This document shows, piece after piece, positions 44,001-52,340 of a DNA stretch of 64,000 bases. This stretch comes from Deltaproteobacteria bacterium (GTDB lineage: Bacteria > Myxococcota_A > Polyangia > Polyangiales > JADJMO01). Each line of letters begins with the position of its first letter. Positions within the stretch are counted from its first letter, which is position 1. The stretch lies in assembly GCA_025363655.1 (NCBI GenBank), contig JANYDK010000081.1, positions 119,558 to 183,557 of the forward strand, in the 5' to 3' direction. Below the pieces are notes generated by a model. It did not search any database. It was given only the letters and a program-made list of their open reading frames with translations, and was not told where the DNA came from. The translations under genes were made by a program, and so were the position numbers.

Positions 44001-44228
44001 CGCGTTCTTCACCGGGCGCAGGGCAAGGTGCTGCACCAAGTCGTCGGCCCACGCTCCGTCGGGCGGGCCTCCTTCCAGCATCGCCTCGATCGACTGCGCG
44101 CTGCCCTTCTCGCGTAGCACTTTCGGATGCGTCATCACCAGCTCGAGGAGCTGGATGGGCACCAGCGCGAGCCCGCGCAGGCTGAAGGCATTGATGTCGA
44201 GCTGCCCTTGGAAAACCGCGTCGGCCAT
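41100..44228 (-). CDS. large uncharacterised protein of the VgrG island (candidate T6SS effector)
   Basis: A 1042-residue protein with no signal peptide and no catalytic motif I recognise. Residues 1-130 are mixed (INAFSLRGLALVPIQLLELV); about 130-620 is largely helical with many aromatic residues; about 620-760 has Ala/Lys-rich helices; about 790-985 contains several hydrophobic, Ala/Gly/Val-rich stretches that could insert in a membrane (VVVLASFADAVYLAY, VGFAAAFAATAPIGVACSI). The end is charged. It lies 3 bases after the LysM gene and downstream of VgrG, the usual place for a type VI cargo. A membrane-active toxin is my inference; a structural role is possible. No immunity gene is evident. 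Confidence 0.6.
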   Translation of the reverse strand: MADAVFQGQLDINAFSLRGLALVPIQLLELVMTHPKVLREKGSAQSIEAMLEGGPPDGAWADDLVQHLALRPVKNAHVMAFSLTTGEPDLASEPVFYELDENGTLLDNRTRKKAMFPPGAQFRYFWSYEKSLIDKAKAQFQEASDAFDAEKLKHFFASHPFADFCVKRDHVVGAENVWLFRNHVRREPRLQMLLSLLVHSLLGPGVRQGLLPPDEVRACDGDWLDAKGLKTQAKVPQITGHGLLVRKPAMASLHLAELISAFAANDAENGSWCHTVFDMMKGAVEESQRGSVDAGHASEALTELSKKASTFRDINEKMRRYAYDCAHARHRKTGKALPESLFKDAVHCTISSRDWITASKKIVEEYYVEHPIGRVVDIDNLASALSPTFAEVGSGSLLDPMVWPNIDRDFALSMFQYYALGSRRAEYPRGKAWEPGDKPEPKAKPWRDRIIEDEHLRGFYGARVRQEVQRMLAEQAPWKTMMHDLGAHTPAAERDELHVRYNHLAITAGYFWWDSLPTSKEEAEPFYDAPMKAYLKLVFGGKTDTLADLFVLNAKSLLAVVLEQKKKDFADATRQLASAMVLLNQQSEVGGGTLEPFKPKIELSLARQQLRISGLAGVEERIVDGFFLVQDRAKKDSFERAADLFHDLKKATGIGSLGNALKVLGEDVPKGLREAAAAKEVSAAFAPSKESLEAYATELEAQAKTASKTEAKSLLKTAKWARQAAVDPEKTGAKALYWKRSGGAFGAVQGKIKEASTITCTIDMDGVTKLEGKASEFKYRSAKPVTLGNGVPKFFSAFASIVAVADGMTHLSDQLRQKGGIITALSLAQNTAAIVENVGGALEWACNFANKSLVAGKWAQRFEAIGNFGATLGSVVVLASFADAVYLAYQVPKSFDNRQPLLGVLQTVQATTNVAACVATTVIVGTDVILGGVGFAAAFAATAPIGVACSIAYLGFSIAKVCIEPYYFTEKLEVAFTKALNHEFGDEFGGSRAEHRVGSRSASRMVRLEEETKQVCRLARNYEQRVRTTDPFAGGLAFANEP

Positions 44229-44231
44229 CGC

Positions 44232-44894
44232 TCAGCCCACCGTCTCTTCTTCGAGGCTCTGCATCAGTTTGTCGTTGAGGGTGCCGTCGCACTCGCCCGG
44301 CTCCCATCCCTTCGACAGCTCGTACTGCGCGATCGCGTTGTGGAGCGCGACCTCGTCCTTGCCGTCGAGATCACCGGCGTGGAAACCGAGGAGCGCGAGG
44401 CGCTGCGCAACGCCTGATTTTCCGCCGTCCGGCGCGCCACGGAGCGGATTGAGGTGACCGATGCGGAGCTGAATCGGCAGCTGCTCGGCGAGCGTCAACA
44501 TCACCAGCGACTCGAGCACCGGGATCTCGCAGATGATCCCCTGCGCGTCGGTGCGCCCCTGAAACGTGAGGTTGCCGACCTCGATCTTCCACGGCACGTC
44601 CTCGAGCGGCTTGCCCTCGTGATCCTTCAGCGGAATCTTCAAGAGGCGACGCGGACGCGTGAGCTTGAACTTGTTGACCGACTTGTCCTTGGCCGAGAAG
44701 GCCTTGGCGGTGAAGTCGGGGATCACCAGCACGTCACCCGGCGCCAGCACCTCGGCCTTGCGCGACGCGAAGAGCTCGCGATTGGCGGCGAGGAGCTTCT
44801 TCTCGTCCTTGAAACCGTAGCGCGCAGCGATGGTGTACGCGTCCTCGCCCTGCACCACGATGTGCTTTTTTCCGGTCGGATTCTCGGTCGTCAT
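44232..44894 (-). CDS. LysM / peptidoglycan-binding domain protein of the VgrG island
   Basis: A 220-residue protein without a signal peptide. LysM at about 10-60 (HIVVQGEDAYTIAARYGF, then LAPGDVLVIPD); a middle beta domain at about 80-140; and a PG_binding_1-like C-terminus at about 160-215 (GVAQRLALLGFHAGDLDG, YELSKGWEPGECDGTLND). The start at 44894 (MTTENPTG) is preferred to one 12 bases upstream. Such LysM proteins often sit between vgrG and an effector gene and are thought to help load or deliver cargo across the wall. It lies 20 bases after VgrG. Confidence 0.8.
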   Translation of the reverse strand: MTTENPTGKKHIVVQGEDAYTIAARYGFKDEKKLLAANRELFASRKAEVLAPGDVLVIPDFTAKAFSAKDKSVNKFKLTRPRRLLKIPLKDHEGKPLEDVPWKIEVGNLTFQGRTDAQGIICEIPVLESLVMLTLAEQLPIQLRIGHLNPLRGAPDGGKSGVAQRLALLGFHAGDLDGKDEVALHNAIAQYELSKGWEPGECDGTLNDKLMQSLEEETVG

Positions 44895-44914
44895 GGCGAC
44901 AATCACCTGGCGGG

Positions 44915-47908
44915 CTAGAGGGAGGAAATCGCTTCGCCGTCGAACTCGAAGAAGCGCACCTTGGCTTCGCCGGGACGACAGAGGATGCGCGCGCGACCTT
45001 CGCCGTCGAGCACGCCGTGGTACTGCTTGCCGCCCGCGAGCACGACGTAACGCGCGCCGGCGACGGGCACCTTCACGCGATCGTCGGGCTTGCCGCTGAC
45101 CGAGATCTCTTCGACCAGCTCGAGCTCGAACCAGGTGGTGTCGTAGGGATCGACCTCCTGCGCCTCGGTGATCTCCTGGTCCTTCGTCTTCTTGCAGTTG
45201 AGCTGGACCTTCTTCCCGTCCATCGCCGCGTTCTCGGCGAGATCGAGCGCGGCGCCTTTCTCGCTGAAGAGCACGACCTTCTTCTCGGCGGTGATGCCAC
45301 CGGCGCCCTCGAGAAGACGCAGATTCGCGCCCTTGGCGTAGAGGCCGATCTTCGGCGCGTTGAGCTGGATGTGCTCGCTCGTCCGCACGTCGAGGCCCTT
45401 GTCGCCGAGCCAGACGTTGTTGTCGTCGGTCGAGATCTCGACGTGCTTCTTGGCGATGATGTCGATGTTCGGTGACCAGATTCTCACCTTGTCGGGGAGG
45501 AGCTCGATCATCGAGTCTCCGCAGACGAAGCGCATCGACTCGTGCGCTTCGATCAGCACCTCGCGCGCGGCGTTGACCGCGAAATCTTCGCCGGTCGAGA
45601 TCGTCGACGAGCGCTCGACGCGGATGCGCTGCTCGCGACCGACATTGTGCTCTTCGTCGTCCTTCACCGTCACCGAGAGCTCGTCGTCGATGCGCTGGAC
45701 GTAGGCGCCCTTGATCGAGAGTGTCGCGCTCTTGCCGACGGTGCGCTCGTCGAGACCGTCGACGTGCTCGTCGCGATCACCGCGCACGGTGAGCCGCTTG
45801 TCGCCCTTGATGAGCTCGGTGCGCCCGCCCTCGAGGACCGCGCGCTGATCGCCACGCACGCGTAGCTCGGCGTCGCGACCGATCTCGACCACTTGGTCGG
45901 CGCCGATCGAGAGCCGCTGCACGCCGCGGCCCTTCTCCTTGTTTTCACCGGGCTCGCCGACCTTCACCACGTGCTCGTGGTCGGCCTCGAAGGCGAGATC
46001 GCGCTGCGCATGGAGGACGAGCTGCTCGCGATCTTTGGTGTCGTCGAAGCGGAGCTCGTTGGCGCCGGTGCTGCTTCCACCGGGCAAGCTCCGCGTGCGA
46101 ATCGCGCTGATTTCGGGCTTGTCGGCGTAGGGCAGATGATTGCGACCGTTGGGCACGCAGCCGATGACGATCGGCCTCTGCGCATCGCCGTTGAGGAACG
46201 AGACGAGCACCTCCATCCCCACGCGCGGGATGAACTGGAAGCCGAAGGCGTCGCCGGCCATCACCTGCGCGACGCGAATCCAACACGAGCTGTGCTCGTT
46301 GCGCTTGCCCTCGAGGTCCCAGTGGAACTGCACCTTGATCTGGCCGGCCGAGCTGCCGTCTTCGCTTCCGCCCGTGTACAGCTCCTGACCTGCCTTGTCG
46401 TGGCCGTTGCCTCCGGAGCCGAGGCCGACGACGATCGCCGTCTCGAGCACCTGGTTCATGTTGCGGGGCGGCAGCGGCGGACGAAGCGGCAAGCGCGCCG
46501 GCACGCAGTCGAACTCGTTGGTGTAGGTCTGGGCGTGACCGTCCTGCGTCATCCCGTACTCGGGCACGCGCCCTTTGTGGGTGATGCGCGAGACGACGTA
46601 CTCCTGGTTGAGCTCGTCGAGCGGGTGCTCTTGCAGTCGGAAGCGATGGCCCGCGGAGAGACGGCGACACCAACTCGAGCCGCTGCCGGCGATGGCGTCT
46701 CGACGCTGTTGTTCGAGCTGCACCTTCGCGGCTTCGGCGGTCACCTCTTTCGGATCGAGGCCTTGATCGGGCTCGTAGACGCGGAGCTTGCCCGGTTCGA
46801 GGGTGAGCGCGGCGACGTCGAAGTCGACGCGGGCACCGAGGTGGAGGTTCGCGCCGAGCGATCCGACGGCGAGCGAGGCGAGGAACGCGGGATCGACCTT
46901 GGCCCGCGCCAACGTCGAATCGGCTTTGATTTCCGTGCCCGGACGATCGTTGTCGAATTCGCGGAGACGCGTCGCCTTCGGACGCACCGAACGACGCAGG
47001 TTGAACGCGTAGGCGAACTCCAAGCTCGAGTCACCGGGCTGGCTCGACGAGTCACGGAAGACCAGCTCCGGCGCCGGCGAGCGCTCGAGACCGAACGTCG
47101 GCGCGCCGAACGCAGCACCCGCCGCTGCCAGCGCTCCTCCCGCCGACGCGAGCCCGTCGGAGATCGCCGGGTACTCGGTGTGATCGGAGAAGACGACCTT
47201 CTCACCGAGGCCGACTTGCGCGAAGAGCTTCGCCGGATCGGCGTCTCCGGAGACGGCGCCGGCGATCGCACCTGCTGCGCCAGCGACTGCGCTCCCGAGC
47301 CCGCCGGTGAGCGCGTCGAGCTCTCCCGAGGGCTGCTCGAACCAGAAGAAGACGCCGTCCTCGGCGCAGAGGCGCGTGACGAAGTCCCAGTCGGTCTCGT
47401 GGAATTGGACGACGTATTCTTGGTCTTGGTACTCGCGCGTCAGGCGGAGGTCGCAAGGCACCCCGGCCTCGCGGAGGACGGTCTCGATGATCGCCTTCTT
47501 GCGCTGCTTCTGGAAGATGCGGCAGTTCTTCCGTTGCGTCAGGAGCCACATCCGCGGCACGAGCCCGACCCTGAGAAATACGTGTCCGTGCGCGTCGGCC
47601 CCTTCGTGCTGCACCCACGCGATCATCCCCGAGACGACGCGAGGCGCGTGCTCCTGCACCATGATGCTGAGCGACGCCGGCGATCCGAGGAGCGCGATCT
47701 CGAGCACGGCGCCGGGGAGCGACGACGCGACGAGCACCTCGTAGGAGTAGAGCTGCGAGCTCTCTTCGGTGCCGTCGAACGCGAGCACCTCGAGCTCACG
47801 CCGGACGAAGGGGCCGCAGCGGAGCTCGAAGACCGCTCGCCCTTTCGTCAGGAGGTTCGGGTCGATCCCTTTGAGATGCAGCCCCACGTGACGACCGAGC
47901 GTGCTCAT
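44915..47908 (-). CDS. vgrG: type VI secretion spike protein VgrG (TssI)
   Basis: A 997-residue VgrG. The gp27-like part lies at about 25-500: FDGTEESSQLYSYEVLVAS at the N-terminus, CRIFQKQRKKAIIETVLREAG as FQ-type motifs and HETDWDFVTRLCAEDGVFFWFE split here as HETDWDFVTRLCAEDG. A gp5-like OB fold and needle follow (VQFHWDLEGKRNEHSSCWIRV shortened). An Ala/Gly-rich insert at about 200-270 is unusual. The DUF2345-type needle runs to about 880 with short repeated strands, and the last ~70 residues form a beta domain (VPVAGARYVVLAGGKQYHG) that may bind cargo. No other Tss genes are present, so it is an orphan vgrG island. Confidence 0.93.
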   Translation of the reverse strand: MSTLGRHVGLHLKGIDPNLLTKGRAVFELRCGPFVRRELEVLAFDGTEESSQLYSYEVLVASSLPGAVLEIALLGSPASLSIMVQEHAPRVVSGMIAWVQHEGADAHGHVFLRVGLVPRMWLLTQRKNCRIFQKQRKKAIIETVLREAGVPCDLRLTREYQDQEYVVQFHETDWDFVTRLCAEDGVFFWFEQPSGELDALTGGLGSAVAGAAGAIAGAVSGDADPAKLFAQVGLGEKVVFSDHTEYPAISDGLASAGGALAAAGAAFGAPTFGLERSPAPELVFRDSSSQPGDSSLEFAYAFNLRRSVRPKATRLREFDNDRPGTEIKADSTLARAKVDPAFLASLAVGSLGANLHLGARVDFDVAALTLEPGKLRVYEPDQGLDPKEVTAEAAKVQLEQQRRDAIAGSGSSWCRRLSAGHRFRLQEHPLDELNQEYVVSRITHKGRVPEYGMTQDGHAQTYTNEFDCVPARLPLRPPLPPRNMNQVLETAIVVGLGSGGNGHDKAGQELYTGGSEDGSSAGQIKVQFHWDLEGKRNEHSSCWIRVAQVMAGDAFGFQFIPRVGMEVLVSFLNGDAQRPIVIGCVPNGRNHLPYADKPEISAIRTRSLPGGSSTGANELRFDDTKDREQLVLHAQRDLAFEADHEHVVKVGEPGENKEKGRGVQRLSIGADQVVEIGRDAELRVRGDQRAVLEGGRTELIKGDKRLTVRGDRDEHVDGLDERTVGKSATLSIKGAYVQRIDDELSVTVKDDEEHNVGREQRIRVERSSTISTGEDFAVNAAREVLIEAHESMRFVCGDSMIELLPDKVRIWSPNIDIIAKKHVEISTDDNNVWLGDKGLDVRTSEHIQLNAPKIGLYAKGANLRLLEGAGGITAEKKVVLFSEKGAALDLAENAAMDGKKVQLNCKKTKDQEITEAQEVDPYDTTWFELELVEEISVSGKPDDRVKVPVAGARYVVLAGGKQYHGVLDGEGRARILCRPGEAKVRFFEFDGEAISSL

Positions 47909-48022
47909 GCGGCGCCGAAGATATCAGGACGCGCGGCGCCCTGGCAGGCCCTCGCGCTCGACGCACGGCGACATGCACCGACCGCTCGCATCGATCGACC
48001 CGCGCGCGTAATGTGAGATCCG

Positions 48023-49606
48023 ATGACGAGCAAGAAGCCCGAGGGAGCCAAGCCCGGGACGGAAGTGAACGCAGGAATCATCGCCATTCCGGAGGCCCCA
48101 GAGCCCATCGTCTCGATGCGCGATCGGCTGCTTTCCCTGCTCGAATACGCCTCGCTGTCGATGGCGCTGGAGGTCATTCCCCACCGCGCGCACGAGGTCT
48201 TCGCGATGTTCGGCCTCTCCGACGAAGGCGCACGCGCGCACGAGCTCGCGGGGTGGGAGCAATATTTCGCGCAGCACCCGCGCGAAAAGACCCAGCTCGC
48301 GACCATGCGCGGACGCACGCGTGAACGCTGGCTGGAGTTCGATCGAACGACCCCCGCCAAAGATCAGGCGGGCGACGAGGCCGAAGAGCCGATGGAGAAG
48401 GTGCCGACGACGAGCGTGACGCCGAATGAGCTCTCGCTCCTCGAATACGCGTCGCTCTCGATGGCCCTCGAGCTCCTCCCGCACCGCGCCGAAGAGCTCT
48501 TCGCGCGCTTCGGTTTGAAGGAGAGCGGCCTCCGCGAGAGCGTGCTCGCCCATTGGGAAGTGCACTTCGACGACAACCCGGGCGACCGCGCCGAGCTCGC
48601 CCGCATGCGCATGCGGATGCGGGATTACTGGCTCCAATTCGATCGCGAGCATCCCGAGCCGCTCGCCGAAATCGCGCCCGAGCCGGTGCCGAAGACGGCG
48701 AACGTGTCGATGGAAGCGCTCGGCGACACTCCGGTGGCCGACGTTGCCCACGTGGTCGACGACGACGACGACGATCGCGAAGAAGCGCCCGCCGATTCGT
48801 CTCCCGACTCTTGGCCGCCCGACTCCGACGACGACGACGAGGCGAAGCCGCGCGCCAAGGCAGCGAAAGCCGCGAAGGGCGCGAAGGACGCGTCGGGAGA
48901 TTCGACGCCGAAGCGCGAAGCTCCTCCGCCGGTGCCAGCGCCGCCGATCTCCGAACCTCCCCCTCGGCCGATGGCGCCCGCAGCAGAGCCCGCGATGGCA
49001 GCGACGCCAGCGAAGCCAATGAAGCCGCTCGAGCCACGCATGAACCCTGCGTTCGCCCAAACCGCGCCGGGAACGATGCCGAGCGGGCCGAAGACCCCGT
49101 CGAGCTCGGAAAAACGAGCTCCTGCGCGTGGTGCCGCGGGAGGCGCGCGTCCGCCACCTCCACCGACCGCGGTCGCGTTTCAATCGCCAGTCATCCGGCC
49201 GCGACGCGTCTTGGAGACGTCGGGTGCACCTCCGCCCCCGCCGACGGCGATGGCCATCAAGTCACCGTTCGCATCTGCCAACGCGGCGCGCTCACCTGGC
49301 GCTCGCCCCGTCGCCCCGGGCACGCTGACCACGGGCAAGGTCGAAGCACGCGCCCCGAGCCGCGCCGAACCGATCGCGCTCCCGCTCTCGCTCCTCGAAT
49401 ATGCCGTCCTCTGCGTGCGCGTGCAGATGGAACCCGACAAGGCCGAAGACGCGTTCGCGCGCGTCGGTCTCGCGGACAAGGCGAAGCGCAAGTGGCTCGA
49501 CGACGCCTGGCAAGCACGCCTGCGCGAGAACCCGGAAGAGCTCGACGAATGGAAGGGCCACGTCTCGCGCATGCGCAAGAACTGGGGCGCGCCGATCAAG
49601 CGTTAG
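48023..49606 (+). CDS. protein with three copies of an unnamed ~70-residue repeat
   Basis: A 527-residue protein. The repeat occurs at about 33-109, 136-212 and 452-522. Each starts LSLLEYA, continues with a helix containing a conserved (D/H)(R/K)A(E/H)(E/D)xFA, then GL, a helix ending in W, and closes with R(M/T)R…(W/Y)…FDR or NW. The central part (about 213-450) is disordered and rich in Asp, Pro, Ala and Lys. No signal peptide. It is divergent from VgrG (114-base gap), so it may belong to the same type VI island as an adaptor. I do not recognise the repeat. Confidence 0.75.
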   Translation: MTSKKPEGAKPGTEVNAGIIAIPEAPEPIVSMRDRLLSLLEYASLSMALEVIPHRAHEVFAMFGLSDEGARAHELAGWEQYFAQHPREKTQLATMRGRTRERWLEFDRTTPAKDQAGDEAEEPMEKVPTTSVTPNELSLLEYASLSMALELLPHRAEELFARFGLKESGLRESVLAHWEVHFDDNPGDRAELARMRMRMRDYWLQFDREHPEPLAEIAPEPVPKTANVSMEALGDTPVADVAHVVDDDDDDREEAPADSSPDSWPPDSDDDDEAKPRAKAAKAAKGAKDASGDSTPKREAPPPVPAPPISEPPPRPMAPAAEPAMAATPAKPMKPLEPRMNPAFAQTAPGTMPSGPKTPSSSEKRAPARGAAGGARPPPPPTAVAFQSPVIRPRRVLETSGAPPPPPTAMAIKSPFASANAARSPGARPVAPGTLTTGKVEARAPSRAEPIALPLSLLEYAVLCVRVQMEPDKAEDAFARVGLADKAKRKWLDDAWQARLRENPEELDEWKGHVSRMRKNWGAPIKR

Positions 49607-49619
49607 TGTCGGCCCGCGC

Positions 49620-51290
49620 TCAGTAGCCGAGGACGATCGGCTTCTTCGAGCCCGAGGTCTTGGGAACGGGGAACTTCATCGTCGTCGACGGCGGCGCGAG
49701 AAAAGTGCTCGTGGGCGCCGCGATCGACGTCGATGGAGCTCCCTTGGTCGAAGCCGTCGCTGCAGCAGACGTCTCGGCAGTGATCGAAGGAGCTGCGCTC
49801 TCGGTGCTGGTCGGCGCCGGCTTTGCCGTCTTCGTCTCGTTCGTCATCGTCGTCATCGTCGTCTTCGCGGTCGGCCGATCGGGCGGCGCGCCTTCGCTCG
49901 CAGCCGTCGTTCGCGTGCGCATCGTCGCCATGACGACGGCGACGACGACGAGGACGAGCGCCCCACCGACCACGACCGCGATCGGCGTGTAGCGTTTGCG
50001 CACCATCGGGATCGGCGTCGGCCCTGCGGCCGCGAGCGCAGTGGGCGAATCGACGCCGATCGAAGGGCCGAGCGAACCTTGCCCGAAGAGCGGCGAATGC
50101 GCGTCGCGTCCGGGGTGAGGAAGGGGCGGCGCATCGGCGAGCATGGCGGGAGGAGGCGACGGATGGCTGTCGCCCGACGGATATCCGTTCGCCGCGGTGA
50201 CCGTCGGCGGAGGCGTCGCCGTGCGCGCAATGCCAGCGACCGGACGAGGACGCTCTTCGATCATCGGAAGGACGGCGACGGGCGCGACGGCCACCGCTCC
50301 CGGACGAGGTGGCGCACGAGGCGGCGAGGGCGGACGCGCAGGCGCAACTGGCGGCGCGACGCTCAGCTCGGAGTCGGAGATGTCGCGGATCGGCAGCACC
50401 GGAGTGCCGTAGAGCCCGAGCTTGGCGCGGATACGACGCACCTCCGCGAGCATCGCCTCGGCGCTCGCCCATCGATCGTCGGGAACGTTGTTGGTCGACT
50501 TGTCGATGAGCGCGATGACGTCCTTCGCCATGTGCGGCGCCAGCGTCGCCAGCGAACGCGCCGGCTGCGTCGCCACCAGCACCATCAGCTCCTGCGGGTT
50601 CTCCGCGGCGTGGACGAAGTCGCCACAGACGAGCGCGAAGAGGGTCGCCCCCAGCGCATAGATGTCGGTGCGCGCCGAAATGAGCTGCGTTCTGCCCATC
50701 GCCTGCTCGGGCGCCATGAAGCCCGGCGTGCCGAACGCGGTCCCCGTCTTGGTGTTGGAGACGGAGTTGGTGGCGTCGTCGAGGAGACGCGCGATGCCGA
50801 AGTCGAGGACGTGGACCTTGCCGTTGTCGTCGACGAGGAGGTTGTCGGGCTTGAGATCGCGATGGACGATGCCCTGCTTGTGCGCCGACGTGAGCACCTG
50901 CAGCACCTGCTCGGCGACGTCGAGGATCTCTCCGTCGTCGAAGAGCCGTTGCATGCCGCGATCCGACAGCGTCATCCCGACGATCAGATCCATCACCAGG
51001 AACGCCGACTGATCGGTGTCGTCGATGTCGTCGTCGAGGACGCGGACCACGCCCGGGTGATCGACCTTGTTGGCGAGGTAGCCCTCACGGATGAAGCGCG
51101 CGCGGATCTGCGTCGAGGCGCTGATGGTGGCGTGGAGCATCTTCAGCGCGACGCGCGCGCCGTTGCGATGGGTCGCCGCGTAGACCGCAGCCATCCCTCC
51201 GACGCCGATCAAACGATCGAGTCGCCACTTGCCCTTGATCGTTCTGCCGAGGCGCTTCTTGGCAAGCTCCTCGACGACCGAGTCGACCAT
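49620..51290 (-). CDS. membrane Ser/Thr protein kinase
   Basis: A 556-residue kinase: domain at about 22-290 with LIGVGGMAAVYAATH, VALKML, IVHRDLKPDNLLV (about 142-154), LDFGIARLL and GTPGFMAPEQA. A Pro-rich linker (about 315-425) leads to one membrane helix near 430-450, followed by a Thr/Ser/Ala/Pro-rich extracytoplasmic tail to the end without a folded sensor I can see. It lies ten bases after a PEGA/TPR gene on the same strand, which may encode its partner or substrate. Confidence 0.92.
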   Translation of the reverse strand: MVDSVVEELAKKRLGRTIKGKWRLDRLIGVGGMAAVYAATHRNGARVALKMLHATISASTQIRARFIREGYLANKVDHPGVVRVLDDDIDDTDQSAFLVMDLIVGMTLSDRGMQRLFDDGEILDVAEQVLQVLTSAHKQGIVHRDLKPDNLLVDDNGKVHVLDFGIARLLDDATNSVSNTKTGTAFGTPGFMAPEQAMGRTQLISARTDIYALGATLFALVCGDFVHAAENPQELMVLVATQPARSLATLAPHMAKDVIALIDKSTNNVPDDRWASAEAMLAEVRRIRAKLGLYGTPVLPIRDISDSELSVAPPVAPARPPSPPRAPPRPGAVAVAPVAVLPMIEERPRPVAGIARTATPPPTVTAANGYPSGDSHPSPPPAMLADAPPLPHPGRDAHSPLFGQGSLGPSIGVDSPTALAAAGPTPIPMVRKRYTPIAVVVGGALVLVVVAVVMATMRTRTTAASEGAPPDRPTAKTTMTTMTNETKTAKPAPTSTESAAPSITAETSAAATASTKGAPSTSIAAPTSTFLAPPSTTMKFPVPKTSGSKKPIVLGY

Positions 51291-51300
51291 CGTTCCCAGT

Positions 51301-52290
51301 CTAGAACGAACCGGTCAGTCCGACATGTCCTCCGCCCCAATCAGGAGCGAACGCAAGCGCGACGCCACCCCCGGACTTGGGCTCGGGAGCGAGGAAAAAT
51401 GCAGAAATTCCAGCAACTGCGAGGATTCCGCCAGCCACGAAGAGAACGTTCGTGGTCGTGGTCAGCGAATTGATGGAATTCTGCTGGCCGCTGAGGTCGT
51501 ACCCCGGCTTGCACTGCTTGGATGGACAGTTGTCTTGGAGCGTGTGGTACTTCGATCGCGCAGAAAGTCCGGTGAAAAGGCCTCCGACGAGGAGCGCCCC
51601 GCCGATGCTGGCGGTGACCAGTCCCACCGTTTTCCAAGGGAACGGGGACTTGTCGACGACCGGCGGCGACCCCGCGTCCGGCGCTGGGCCCGCGTCAGCC
51701 ACCGGGGCCGCAGCTTGGAGCGTCACCATCACGGCACCGGCACCACCTTCGGGAAGCTCGACGTCGAAGTCGGCGCCTTGGTATCCCGTCGCGGTGGCGT
51801 GCACCACGTGCTTGCCTGGGTCGGCGACGCGCGCGACGCCGATCGAAGCATCGCTGAGAGGCTTTCCGTCGATGGTGAGCGTCAGCTCGGGATACGTCGC
51901 TGCGGCGGTGATCGTGAGCTTGGCGAGGCGGGGCTCGATCTTCGGGAGCTCGACCTTCGCCTCGGCCACCGCTTCCTTGAAGACCGGCGGCGAGTTCGGC
52001 GGGAGGGTCTCGAGCGTGAGCGCGCGCCAGGCCTCGGCCGCTTCGACGAGACGCCCTTGCTTCGAGTAACACCGCGCGAGGTATTGCAGGTGAATCGGCG
52101 CGTGGAAGAGCTTCTCGGCGCGCGCGAGGCGCTCGATCGCAGTGTCGCAATTGCCGGCGTTGGCCGCTTCGATGCCTTCGGTCGCGAGCTGACGGGCGGT
52201 CGCGCGGTCTTCCGCTTCTCCGGCGATGACGGTGAGCGGCGCTGTCGCCAGCGAGATGGCGAGCACGACGGCGAGACCTCGGCGCACCAC
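51301..52290 (-). CDS. TPR/PEGA-domain exported protein
   Basis: A 329-residue protein with a signal peptide (1-23) starting at GTG 52290 (a second GTG is adjacent). TPR-like helices lie at about 30-105, with IERLARAEKLFHAPIHLQYL; a PEGA-type beta domain at about 115-185 (LTLTIDGKPLSDASIGV, PGKHVVHATATGYQG). A Pro/Ala linker precedes two membrane helices (about 220-240 and 280-300) and a short end. Proteins like this are common beside kinases in Myxococcota and may be envelope-stress or surface-layer components. Function not known. Confidence 0.8.
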   Translation of the reverse strand: MVRRGLAVVLAISLATAPLTVIAGEAEDRATARQLATEGIEAANAGNCDTAIERLARAEKLFHAPIHLQYLARCYSKQGRLVEAAEAWRALTLETLPPNSPPVFKEAVAEAKVELPKIEPRLAKLTITAAATYPELTLTIDGKPLSDASIGVARVADPGKHVVHATATGYQGADFDVELPEGGAGAVMVTLQAAAPVADAGPAPDAGSPPVVDKSPFPWKTVGLVTASIGGALLVGGLFTGLSARSKYHTLQDNCPSKQCKPGYDLSGQQNSINSLTTTTNVLFVAGGILAVAGISAFFLAPEPKSGGGVALAFAPDWGGGHVGLTGSF

Positions 52291-52315
52291 TGATTGCCTA
52301 CCTCTGTCTGGCGTG

Positions 52316-52339
52316 CGCGCCCACAGGAAAGCGGGCGCG
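52316..52339. terminator. GC hairpin between two TPR genes
   Basis: CGCGCCC and GGGCGCG form a 7-bp stem with a 10-base loop, starting next to the stop of the 52341-53252 gene on the minus strand and ending 26 bases before the next start. No T-run follows. Confidence 0.4.
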
Positions 52340-52340
52340 T

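Noticed and set aside
45893..48016. 707-residue open frame on the + strand opposite VgrG
   Set aside because: Antisense to well-supported VgrG motifs; no recognisable domain.
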